Origin: DATCLS01 sp036563805
GTDB taxonomy: Bacteria > Actinomycetota > Acidimicrobiia > Acidimicrobiales > VFJN01
NCBI GenBank assembly: GCA_036563805.1
Contig: DATCLS010000016.1
Span: forward strand, 62,001 to 126,000
Length of the DNA: 64,000 bases
Direction of reading: 5' to 3'
Shown here: positions 43,507 to 55,715 of the stretch, piece after piece
How positions within the stretch are numbered: position 1 is the stretch's first letter
Layout: the number at the start of each line of letters is the position of its first letter
Made by a program: the position numbers and the translations under genes
Notes under the pieces: generated by a model
The model's database searches: none
What the model saw: the letters and a program-made list of their open reading frames with translations, nothing else
What the model was told of the DNA's origin: nothing

Positions 43507-45894
43507 TCAGATGAACGAGTTGAGGTGCGCACCCCGCCGGGCGGGCGCCCGGCCGGGCGGCTGGGTCGGCCGCGGCAGCTCGGGCGCCGGCGGGTTGGGC
43601 CGGGTCACCGGCTCGCCATTCAGCTCGAGCTCCTCGCCGTGGTGGGTGATCGTGATGGGTGGCCCCTCGGCCAGCACGTAGGTGGTCTGGTCGTGGTCGG
43701 TGGTGACCACGATCCGCCGGTTGCGGTAGCGGACCCGGAACCGCAGCCGGCTGATGCCGCTGGGCAGCCGGGGCGCGAACGAGATCCGGCGGTTGCGGGC
43801 CCGCATGCCGCCGAACCCCTCGACCAACGCCATCCAGGCGCCGGCCAGCGAGGCCATGTGCAGCCCGTCCTTGGTGTTGCGGGCCAGGTCACGCAGGTCC
43901 ATGAGCGCGGCCTCGCCCAGGTAGTCGTGCGCCAGCTCGAGGTGGCCCAGCTCCGCGGCCACCACCGCCTGGGTGGCGGCCGACAGCGACGAGTCGCGCA
44001 CGGTGAGCGCCTCGTAGTAGGCGAAGTTGCGGGCCTTCTCCTCGAAGGTGAAGGCGTCGCCCCGCAGGTGCAGGGCGAGCACGAGGTCGGCCTGCTTCAC
44101 CACCTGTTTTCGGTACAGGTCGAAGTACGGGAAGTTGAGCAACAGCGGGTACTGGTCGGACCGCGTCCGCTCGAAGTCCCACCGGGCGTGGTCGGTGAAC
44201 CCCTCGCCCTGGGGGTGGACGCCGAGCCGCTCGTCGTAGGGGATGACCATGGCCTTGGCAGCGTCGCGCCACGACGCCATCTCCTCGGTGGTCACGCCGA
44301 GCCGCTCGCTGACGTCGAGGTTGCGGCCGGCGACCTCGGCCGCTGCGCTCAGGTTCTGCTGCGCCATCAGGTTGGTGTAGACGTTGTTGTCAACGATGGC
44401 GCTGTACTCGTCGGGCCCGGTCACGCCGTCGATGCGGAACCGGCCGTCGGCGTCGTGGTGGCCGAGGCTGCGCCACAGCCGGGCGGTCTGCACCAGCAGC
44501 TCGACGCCGGTCTCGCGCTCGAACTGCTTGTCGTCGGTGGCGTCGAGGTAGCGGACCACGGCGTCCGCGATGTCGGCGTTGATGTGGAAGGCGGCGGTGC
44601 CCGCCGGCCAGTAGCCCGACGACTCCTGCCCCCGCAGCGTGCGCCACGGGAACGCCACGCCGTCGAGGTTGAGCTCGCGGGCCCGGTCGAGCGCCTGGGG
44701 CAGCGTGAGCTGGCGCCAGCGCAGCACGTCGGCGGCCGCCTCGGCGTGGGTGTAGATGAGGACGGGCAGGACGAACGTCTCGGTGTCCCAGAACGTGTGG
44801 CCGTCGTAGCCGGTGCCGGTCAGGCCCTTGGCCGGGATGGGGCGGCGCTCGGCCCGGGCCGCCGACTGGAGGATGTGGAACAGGCCGAACCGCACCGCTT
44901 GCTGGACCTCGGCGTCGCCCTCGACCTCGACGTCGGCGCCGGCCCAGAACTCGTCGAGGTAGCAGCGCTGCTCGTTGAGCAGCGCGTCCCACCCGGCCAG
45001 CTTGGCCGAGGCCAGCGCGGCCACGACCTGGTCGTGGAGTGCCGGGCGGGTGCGCTGGCTCGACCACCCGTAGGCCAGGAACTTCACGATCCGCAGCTTC
45101 TGGCCGACCTTGAGCTGGCAGGCCAGCGTGAGCCGGCAGACGTCGGGCGAGCCCGTCATCTCGGTCTCGAGGTTCTCGGGCCCCTCGATGACGTGGTCCA
45201 TGCCCGCGGCGATGCGCAGCCCGCTGTGGCGCGTGTGGTGCACGAGGACGGCCTTGGTGCCGTTGACGGCGTACTCCTCGCTGACCAGCGGGTTCTCCAG
45301 GGCGGCGGCCGCCCGGGGGTCCTTGCTCTGCGGGGGCAGGTCCTCGTTGGCGACCAGCTCCGACTGGACGACGATGCGCAGGGGCTCGTCGACCGCCTCG
45401 ACCTCGTAGCAGAAGGCGGCCACGGCCCGGTGGGTGAGCGACACGAGCCGGGTGGAGCGGATCTTGACCCGGTCGTGGGCCGGCGACAGCCACTGGACCT
45501 CGCGGTGCAATGTGCCGGCCCGGAGGTCGAGCGTGCGCTCGTGGGCCTCGACCGTGCCGTAGCGGACGTCGAACGGCTCGTCGTCGACCAGCAGCCGGAA
45601 CAACTTGCCGTTGGTCACGTTGATGACCGTCTGCCCGGACTCGGGGTAGCCGTAGCCGGCCTCGGCGTACGGCAGCGGCCGCAGCTCGTAGACCGAGTTC
45701 AGGTAGGTGCCGGGCAGGCCGTGGGGGTCGCCCTCGTCGAGGTTGCCTCGCAGCCCGATGTGCCCGTTCGACAGGGCGAAGATCGACTCCGAGCGCGCCA
45801 GCGCGTCGAGGTCGAGGTCGCGCTCACGCACGCACCACGGCTCGACGGTGTAGGTGGGCTTGCCCACCTTGCCCACCTTGACGGCTTCGGTCAC
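43507..45894 (-). CDS. Glycoside hydrolase family 65 phosphorylase (trehalose/maltose/kojibiose type)
   Basis: A 795-residue GH65 enzyme with an N-terminal beta-sandwich (RSESIFALSNGHIGLRGN), an (alpha/alpha)6 catalytic barrel and a small C-terminal beta domain. The barrel has GYDGHTFWDTETFVLPVLIY and the general acid glutamate in DGVTGPDEYSAIVDNN. These enzymes cleave alpha-linked glucose disaccharides with phosphate to beta-glucose 1-phosphate plus glucose. The phosphomutase gene just upstream, overlapping by 4 bp (GTGA), fits that product. The exact disaccharide cannot be told; trehalose is a reasonable guess. It converges on nadA. Confidence 0.94.
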   Translation of the reverse strand: MTEAVKVGKVGKPTYTVEPWCVRERDLDLDALARSESIFALSNGHIGLRGNLDEGDPHGLPGTYLNSVYELRPLPYAEAGYGYPESGQTVINVTNGKLFRLLVDDEPFDVRYGTVEAHERTLDLRAGTLHREVQWLSPAHDRVKIRSTRLVSLTHRAVAAFCYEVEAVDEPLRIVVQSELVANEDLPPQSKDPRAAAALENPLVSEEYAVNGTKAVLVHHTRHSGLRIAAGMDHVIEGPENLETEMTGSPDVCRLTLACQLKVGQKLRIVKFLAYGWSSQRTRPALHDQVVAALASAKLAGWDALLNEQRCYLDEFWAGADVEVEGDAEVQQAVRFGLFHILQSAARAERRPIPAKGLTGTGYDGHTFWDTETFVLPVLIYTHAEAAADVLRWRQLTLPQALDRARELNLDGVAFPWRTLRGQESSGYWPAGTAAFHINADIADAVVRYLDATDDKQFERETGVELLVQTARLWRSLGHHDADGRFRIDGVTGPDEYSAIVDNNVYTNLMAQQNLSAAAEVAGRNLDVSERLGVTTEEMASWRDAAKAMVIPYDERLGVHPQGEGFTDHARWDFERTRSDQYPLLLNFPYFDLYRKQVVKQADLVLALHLRGDAFTFEEKARNFAYYEALTVRDSSLSAATQAVVAAELGHLELAHDYLGEAALMDLRDLARNTKDGLHMASLAGAWMALVEGFGGMRARNRRISFAPRLPSGISRLRFRVRYRNRRIVVTTDHDQTTYVLAEGPPITITHHGEELELNGEPVTRPNPPAPELPRPTQPPGRAPARRGAHLNSFI

Positions 45895-46631
45895 GGCTCC
45901 TCCAACAGCTCGCTCAGGTCTTTGACGACGATGTCGGCCCCGTGCTCCTTCAGGGCGTCGGCCTGGCCGACGCGGTCGACGCCCACGACCAGGGCGAACT
46001 TGCCCGCCCGCCCGGCTTCGACACCCGCCAGCGCGTCCTCGAAGACCGCCGCCTGGTCGGGCGTGACCCCCAGCGCCTCCGCGCCGGCGAGGAAGGTATC
46101 AGGGGCCGGCTTGCCGGTGAGGCCACGCTCGGCCGCCACGACGCCGTCGATGCGGGCCTCGAACAGGTCGGCGATGCCCACCGACGCCAGCACCTGGGCC
46201 GTGTTGGCGCTCGACGACACGACGGCCGTCCGCAGGCCGGCCTGGCGCGCTCGCCGCACGTACTCGATCGATCCCTCGTAGGTCTCGATCTCGCCCTCGG
46301 CCAACAGCTCGAGCACGCGCTGGTTCTTGCGGTTGCTCAGCCCGTGGACGGTGAGCGCGTCCGGCGGGTCGGACGGATCGCCCTCGGGCAGCTCGATCCC
46401 CCGCGACTCGAGGAAGCTGCGGGTGCCGGCCAGCCGAGGCCGCCCGTCGACGTACCGGTCGTAGTCCTCGCTGGCAAACGGCACGAACGGCTCGCCGGTC
46501 TGGCGGGCGCGAGCCTCGAGGAAGGCGTCGAACATCTCCTTCCAGGCCTTGGCGTGGAGCGTGGCGGTGCGGGTCAGGACCCCGTCGAGGTCGAAAAGGC
46601 AAGCGGTGACCTCGGGCGGAAGGCCGAGCAT
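45891..46631 (-). CDS. pgmB: Beta-phosphoglucomutase family HAD hydrolase
   Basis: A 246-residue HAD-superfamily enzyme. The nucleophile motif is LFDLDGVLT, the second motif is VVSSSANT, the lysine is in GLTGKPAPDTF and the acidic motif is VFEDALAGVEAG. It would convert beta-glucose 1-phosphate from the GH65 phosphorylase to glucose 6-phosphate. A cap-domain segment with DYDRYVDGRPRLAG is typical of the beta-phosphoglucomutase subfamily. The ATG at 46631 has GGGAG upstream. It heads the two-gene disaccharide-phosphorolysis operon. Confidence 0.93.
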   Translation of the reverse strand: MLGLPPEVTACLFDLDGVLTRTATLHAKAWKEMFDAFLEARARQTGEPFVPFASEDYDRYVDGRPRLAGTRSFLESRGIELPEGDPSDPPDALTVHGLSNRKNQRVLELLAEGEIETYEGSIEYVRRARQAGLRTAVVSSSANTAQVLASVGIADLFEARIDGVVAAERGLTGKPAPDTFLAGAEALGVTPDQAAVFEDALAGVEAGRAGKFALVVGVDRVGQADALKEHGADIVVKDLSELLEEP

Positions 46632-46731
46632 GTCGTGGATCTCCCTTCGGGTACGAAGTCTCCAGCCTCGCGCGATTCGCCCGGTTACCTGGTAGTCCAG
46701 GGGCCGGGTGGCGGCCGGCCACACTAGGGCG

Positions 46732-47169
46732 GTGACCGACATCGTCGATGCCATCGTCGAGCACCTGGGCCTGGAGCCCCATCCCGAGGGCGGCTGGTAC
46801 ACCGAGACCTGGCGGGACACGCCGACCGACGGCGGCCGCGGCTCCGGCACCGCCATCTACTACCTGCTGGCGGCCGGGCAGCGGTCGCACTGGCACCGGG
46901 TCGACGCCACCGAGATCTGGCACTTCTACGCCGGCGGGCCGCTCCGGCTCAGCATCCACACGGGCGAGGGGCCGACCCGTGAGGTCACGCTCGGGCGCGA
47001 CCTGGCGGTCGGTCAGGTGCCGCAGGCCATCGTGCCGGCCCACGCCTGGCAGGCGGCCGAGCCGCTCGGGGCGTGGACGCTGGCCGGCTGCACCGTCTCC
47101 CCCGCCTTCACGTTCGACGGGTTCGAGCTGGCCCCCGAGGACTGGGAGCCGCCCGGCGAGCCGGGCTAG
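46732..47169 (+). CDS. Cupin protein of the DUF985 (Cupin_5) family
   Basis: A 145-residue single-domain cupin. Family motifs are LEPHPEGGWYTETWR and SHWHRVDATEIWHFYAGGPL, with histidines and a glutamate that could bind a metal; VPAHAWQAAEPLG is the second cupin motif. The biochemical role of this family is not settled. The GTG start is close to AGGG, giving a weak signal. It diverges from the phosphoglucomutase gene and converges on a MarR-GNAT gene. Confidence 0.9.
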   Translation: MTDIVDAIVEHLGLEPHPEGGWYTETWRDTPTDGGRGSGTAIYYLLAAGQRSHWHRVDATEIWHFYAGGPLRLSIHTGEGPTREVTLGRDLAVGQVPQAIVPAHAWQAAEPLGAWTLAGCTVSPAFTFDGFELAPEDWEPPGEPG

Positions 47170-47206
47170 GAGATCGGCGGGGCCCGTCGGCCCGGCCGTC
47201 ATCGCG

Positions 47207-48130
47207 TCACAGGTCGCGGGACCAGTTCTGCTGGACCAGGTCGTGACCGAAGGCCCGCTCCGGCCGGGCCTCGTCGAGCCTGAAGCCGGCCCGCTCGTAC
47301 AAGCGGCGGGCGTCGGCCAGCACGTCGTAGGTCCACAGCGTGATGCGGCGGTAGCCGGCGCGGCGGGCGAACCGCAGGCACTCGTCGACCAGCCGGCCGC
47401 CGATGCCGGCCCCCCGGGCCGCGGGCTCGACGAGCAGCCAGCGCAGCCGGGCCGTCTCGTCGTCCTCGCGCACGCAGCCGATGCAGCCGGCCCGCTGGCC
47501 GTCGACCTCGGCGATCCACACGGCCTCGCGGGCGGGGTCGCGGTCGCGCACGTAGTCGGCGACGGTCACGGCCACCCAGTGCTCGAACTCGGCGTTCCAG
47601 CCGTGCTCGGCGGCGTACAGGCTGCCGTGGCGCTCGACCAGCCAGCCGAGATCGCCGGGCTCGGGCGGTCGCAGCACGTAGCTCTTGACCGGCGCCCCGC
47701 CGGCGAACAGGTGCTGGATGGTGCGCATGGCGCCCACCAGCCGCTTGCGGGTCGGCCCGTCGAGGCCGCGCAGGAGCGTCTCGATCTCGGCGGCCGCCTG
47801 GCGGTCGAGCTGGCCGAACACGCGGCGGCCGGCGTCGGTCAGGCGCAGCACGACCTTCCGGCCGTCGCGCTCCGACCGCTCGCGCTCGACCAGGCCGTCG
47901 CGCTCGAAGCGGCCGACGATGCGGCTGAGGTAGCCGGCGTCGAGCTGCAGGCGCTCGCGCAGGGCGACCACCTCGGTCGCCGGCTCCTGCGCCAGCTCGT
48001 ACAGGACGCGGGCCTCGGCCAACGAGTACGGGCTGTCGGCGATGCCCTCCCCCAGCACGCCGATGAGCCGGGTGTAGAAGCGGTTGAACGCCCGGACCTG
48101 GGCCACCTCGTCGGTCATCGTTGACTCCAT
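47207..48130 (-). CDS. MarR-GNAT fusion regulator/acetyltransferase
   Basis: A 307-residue protein with two domains. Residues 1-145 are a MarR winged helix: YSLAEARVLYEL, LQLDAGYLSRIVGRFERDGLV and RKVVLRLTDAGR. Residues from about 150 to the end are a GNAT acetyltransferase, with the acetyl-CoA motif VEPAARGAGIGGRLVDECL and ARRLYERAGFRL. Such fusions are widespread and may couple sensing or acetylation with repression. An ATG at 48118 is an alternative start. An AT-rich palindromic site covers the start, suggesting that the protein represses itself. Confidence 0.92.
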   Translation of the reverse strand: MESTMTDEVAQVRAFNRFYTRLIGVLGEGIADSPYSLAEARVLYELAQEPATEVVALRERLQLDAGYLSRIVGRFERDGLVERERSERDGRKVVLRLTDAGRRVFGQLDRQAAAEIETLLRGLDGPTRKRLVGAMRTIQHLFAGGAPVKSYVLRPPEPGDLGWLVERHGSLYAAEHGWNAEFEHWVAVTVADYVRDRDPAREAVWIAEVDGQRAGCIGCVREDDETARLRWLLVEPAARGAGIGGRLVDECLRFARRAGYRRITLWTYDVLADARRLYERAGFRLDEARPERAFGHDLVQQNWSRDL

Positions 48131-48154
48131 CCACTATTTATTTGACGGAGTCAA
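48121..48154 (-). promoter_or_regulatory. Candidate operator/promoter of the MarR-GNAT gene
   Basis: TTGACTCC (48121-48128) and GGAGTCAA (48147-48154) are an 8-bp inverted repeat; TTGACGGAGTCAA (48142-48154) is also a 5-3-5 palindrome. The centre, CTATTTATTT, is strikingly AT-rich for this genome and reads TAAATA on the minus strand, a possible -10 box. The site overlaps the first ATG. Confidence 0.55.
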
Positions 48155-48201
48155 GAGTATCCGGCGGTGGAGACCTGCGCCGCGGGGCGGCCCGCAGGAC
48201 G

Positions 48202-51099
<2,898 letters not shown>

Positions 51100-51131
51100 A
51101 GCGTGTCAGGCTACCGCCGGCGCCAACACGA

Positions 51132-51145
51132 GGAACGCATGTTCG
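51132..51145 (-). promoter_or_regulatory. LexA (SOS) box upstream of uvrA
   Basis: On the minus strand the sequence is CGAACATGCGTTCC, an exact fit to the Gram-positive LexA consensus CGAACRNRYGTTYC. It ends 33 bp before the uvrA start, where repression would block transcription. Confidence 0.85.
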
Positions 51146-51196
51146 CTATGCAGGAGCGACGGGGTGGACGGGGACGGCAGAAGGGGGACGGGCGTC

Positions 51197-51241
51197 GGGG
51201 GTGGAGGTCACGCGGGAATCCCATGTGCGACCTCTACCCCC
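51197..51241 (-). terminator. Long hairpin downstream of methyltransferase gene
   Basis: GGGGGTGGAGGTC (51197-51209) and GACCTCTACCCCC (51229-51241) pair over 13 positions with one G-T type mismatch; the loop is 19 nt. It lies about 90 bp after the methyltransferase stop and about 100 bp before uvrA, and probably ends the methyltransferase transcript. Confidence 0.55.
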
Positions 51242-51330
51242 GCGCTGTGACAGGCCCGGGGGGCGGCCGCCGCGCCGGCGCCGCGCCGGCCGGTTGGCCA
51301 GCCGGCGGGCACCGGGCGGCGGCCTGGCGA

Positions 51331-52086
51331 TCACCGGAAGACGACCAGGTCCATGCCCAGGGGCCAGGGCTTCTCCCCGGCCGCCCGCGCCCGCTCGATG
51401 GCGGCCAGGCCCTTCTCCCACTCCTCGTCGTTCATGTCGACGAGGGCGGTGTCGCTGCGCCGCATGAGCGGCATGAGCTCGAGCATCTCGTCGTAGGAGT
51501 CGAACGTGGGCTCGCGCACCCGCTCGATCGCCTCGAACGTGAAGCCGGCCTCTTCGAAGGCGGTGATGACCCGGCCGAGCCGCGGCCAGGTCTCGGCCAC
51601 CTTCATGGCGCTCGGGAACAGGTGGAACAGCTCGATCTCGTCCTGGCGGCCCGGGTAGCCGCTGCGGATCATCACCGGGGCGCCCGGCTCGAGCACGCGC
51701 CGCAGCTCACGGGCGCCGGCGTCGAGGTCGGGCCACTGGTGGATCGTGGTCGACAGCCAGGCGGCCGCGGCCGACTCGTCGGGCAACGGAAGGGCCTCGG
51801 CCGTGCCGGCCAGGTACTCGACGTCGGGATGCGGGTGGGCCTGCTCGGCCCGCGTGCGCATGCCCGCGTGGGGCTCGACCGCCTGCACCTTCGTCTTGAA
51901 CGTCTCGGCGAGCGCCCGGGACCAGATGCCCGTGCCGGCGCCGACGTCGACGATCGGACCCGGCGCAGGTACGGCCAGGTAGGCCGTGGCCCGGTCGCAC
52001 CAGACCTGCTGCGCGTCCTTGCGCCGGTCGCGCACCTGGTCGTAATCCTCGGCCACAGCCAACTCGTCGTACCGGACGTTGCTCAC
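51331..52086 (-). CDS. Class I SAM-dependent methyltransferase
   Basis: A 251-residue methyltransferase. SAM motif I is IVDVGAGTGIWSRALAE, the ribose-binding acidic residue is in VQAVEPHAGM, and AGTAEALPLPDESAAAAW leads to the STTIHQWPD segment of the methyltransferase 11 family. The GTG start has AGGAGGG six bases upstream, one of the best signals here. It sits alone between uvrB and uvrA, with an inverted repeat upstream that may be an operator. Substrate unknown. Confidence 0.9.
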   Translation of the reverse strand: MSNVRYDELAVAEDYDQVRDRRKDAQQVWCDRATAYLAVPAPGPIVDVGAGTGIWSRALAETFKTKVQAVEPHAGMRTRAEQAHPHPDVEYLAGTAEALPLPDESAAAAWLSTTIHQWPDLDAGARELRRVLEPGAPVMIRSGYPGRQDEIELFHLFPSAMKVAETWPRLGRVITAFEEAGFTFEAIERVREPTFDSYDEMLELMPLMRRSDTALVDMNDEEWEKGLAAIERARAAGEKPWPLGMDLVVFR

Positions 52087-52185
52087 CTCAACCCTCCTGA
52101 TAGACGGTTACGGGGGGGCCAGCCCGGGCGACGGGCGATCACGACGACGACGGACGGGTTATCTCCCCAGACGCCGATGTCTCCT

Positions 52186-52222
52186 GTTACGCCGTGTTGG
52201 CCCCGGCGCATTTTGGCGTAAC
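52186..52222. promoter_or_regulatory. Inverted repeat upstream of methyltransferase gene
   Basis: GTTACGCC (52186-52193) and GGCGTAAC (52215-52222) are perfect 8-bp arms with a 21-nt spacer, 100-136 bp before the methyltransferase start. It may be an operator, or a terminator for uvrB, whose stop is at 52293. Confidence 0.4.
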
Positions 52223-52292
52223 GAAGGTGGCTTCAAACAGACGAGCGCGTTAAGAGAACCTGTCGCGACACCCCGTGGCGGGTCGGCGGCGG

Positions 52293-54350
<2,058 letters not shown>

Positions 54351-54382
54351 CGCTGACCGAATCTATCGGCGGCCTGTGACAG

Positions 54383-55060
54383 TCAACGGGCCGGGGCCCC
54401 GGCGCCGCCCCCGTTGCGCACGTCGTCGCGGGCACCGCCGGCGGCACCGCCCCCGAAGGCGATCGACGCCACCGACCTGGCCAGCTCGACGGGGTCGTCG
54501 CCCAGGTCGGACAGGTTGCCGGCCAGCCACAGCGTGGCGAGGCCGTGCACGAGGCACCAGCCGGCCACGCCCACGCGGCGGGCGTCGTCGAGCCCGCCGG
54601 GGTCGCCGGGGTCGCCGGCGGCGGCGCCGCTCCCCTCCCCCGTCGCACCGGCCGCCAGGGCGCCGGCGGTGCCGTAGAGGACGGCGGCGGCCCGGGCCTC
54701 GGCCGCCCGCACGGCCGGGTCGTCGGCCCGGTACAGCGTGGGCTGGAACATGACCTGGAAGTGGGCCGGGTGGTCGGTGGCGAACCGCACGTAGGCCAGC
54801 CCGGCCGCCAGGAAGTCGCCGCCCGCCCGGGTGGCGGCCTCGAGCTCGGCCGCCAGCAGCTCGTAGCCCTCGGCCGCCACGGCCGTGAGCAGCCCGGCCT
54901 TGTCGCCAAAGTGGTGGGCCGGGGCGGCGTGCGACACGCCGGCGCGACCGGCCAGCTCGCGCAGGCTCAGCGCGCTGGGCCCCCGCTCGGCGATGACGGC
55001 CAGGGCCGCGTCGAGCAGCTCGCGCCGCAGGTTGCCGTGGTGGTACGCCGCCTTGGCCAC
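54383..55060 (-). CDS. TetR family transcriptional regulator
   Basis: A 225-residue repressor. The helix-turn-helix is in ALSLRELAGRAGVSHAAPAHHF, with the typical GNLRRELLDAALAVI start and GDKAGLLTAVA after it. The C-terminal domain is of the WHG/TetR_C_33 type, with a Gly/Ala-rich insertion. The GTG at 55060 is chosen; the frame extends upstream over the operators, so that start is unlikely. It is divergent from the DUF3291-like gene and faces two operator-like sites. Confidence 0.9.
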   Translation of the reverse strand: MAKAAYHHGNLRRELLDAALAVIAERGPSALSLRELAGRAGVSHAAPAHHFGDKAGLLTAVAAEGYELLAAELEAATRAGGDFLAAGLAYVRFATDHPAHFQVMFQPTLYRADDPAVRAAEARAAAVLYGTAGALAAGATGEGSGAAAGDPGDPGGLDDARRVGVAGWCLVHGLATLWLAGNLSDLGDDPVELARSVASIAFGGGAAGGARDDVRNGGGAGAPAR

Positions 55061-55080
55061 GGCGCCACCGTAGCGTCCGA

Positions 55081-55132
55081 ATCTTGACGTTGACAAGATC
55101 CGGCACCGGCCGTATCTTGCCACTGTCTAGAT
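55081..55132. promoter_or_regulatory. Pair of TetR operators
   Basis: ATCTTG-ACGTTGA-CAAGAT (55081-55099) and ATCTTG-CCACTGT-CTAGAT (55114-55132) share a 6-7-6 layout. Their centres are 33 bp apart, about three helical turns, so two dimers could bind on one face. They lie between the divergent TetR and DUF3291-like genes. Confidence 0.7.
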
Positions 55133-55198
55133 TCAGGATCCCGATCCGGGACCCGCGAGTCCCGAAGCACCGACGCCGAGACCTGGAAGGTGGTCCCC

Positions 55199-55666
55199 AT
55201 GCCCAAGCTCCCCTGGGCCGAGATCGAGTCGGTCCCGCCCGACACCGAGATCACGGTCATGGCCTCGCGGCTGCCCCTGCGCCGCTATCGCCACGTCCCC
55301 GGGTTCCTGGCCGCCACGCGCCGCATCAGGCGCCAGCTGGCCCGGGCCGAGGGCCTGGTCGGCTACGCCCTCGAGGCCCAACTGACCCGCAAGACGTTCT
55401 GGACCGTCTCGGCCTGGACCGACCTTGATCGCCTGTACCGGTTCAACCGCAGCGACCCCCACCGGGCCGACGCGGCGGCGATCCGGCCCCGCATGGAGCC
55501 GTCCTCCTTCGTGTTCTGGACGGCCCGGGCCGGTGACCTGCCCATCTCCTGGCGGGAGGTGCGCCGGCGCCTGGCCGAGCAGGCCGAGCGGGCTGCGCCG
55601 CCCGAGGGGGACCAGCCGGCGGAGCGGGCCGGAGGCGCCACCCCGGCCGCCCCCGCGGCCTCCTGA
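55199..55666 (+). CDS. DUF3291-like / dimeric alpha-beta barrel protein
   Basis: A 155-residue protein resembling small ferredoxin-like-fold monooxygenase or DUF3291 proteins. Strand and helix motifs include VTVMASRLPLRRYRHVPGF, GLVGYALEAQLTRKTFWTVS and WTDLDRLYRF; the last 25 residues are a Pro/Ala/Glu tail. The ATG at 55199 has GGAAGG upstream. It is the first gene of a probable operon with an MFS exporter, controlled by the divergent TetR protein. It may detoxify a compound that the exporter removes; that is inference. Confidence 0.8.
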   Translation: MPKLPWAEIESVPPDTEITVMASRLPLRRYRHVPGFLAATRRIRRQLARAEGLVGYALEAQLTRKTFWTVSAWTDLDRLYRFNRSDPHRADAAAIRPRMEPSSFVFWTARAGDLPISWREVRRRLAEQAERAAPPEGDQPAERAGGATPAAPAAS

Positions 55667-55678
55667 CCACCCCCTGAC

Positions 55679-55698
55679 AGGCCGTCAGCTGACGGCCT
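55679..55698. repeat. 20-bp perfect palindrome between DUF3291-like and MFS genes
   Basis: Two 10-base arms, AGGCCGTCAG and CTGACGGCCT, meet with no spacer in the 49-bp gap. It could be an operator or, in RNA, a hairpin that lowers exporter expression. Confidence 0.6.
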
Positions 55699-55715
55699 CC
55701 CGGTACGGTGGCGGG

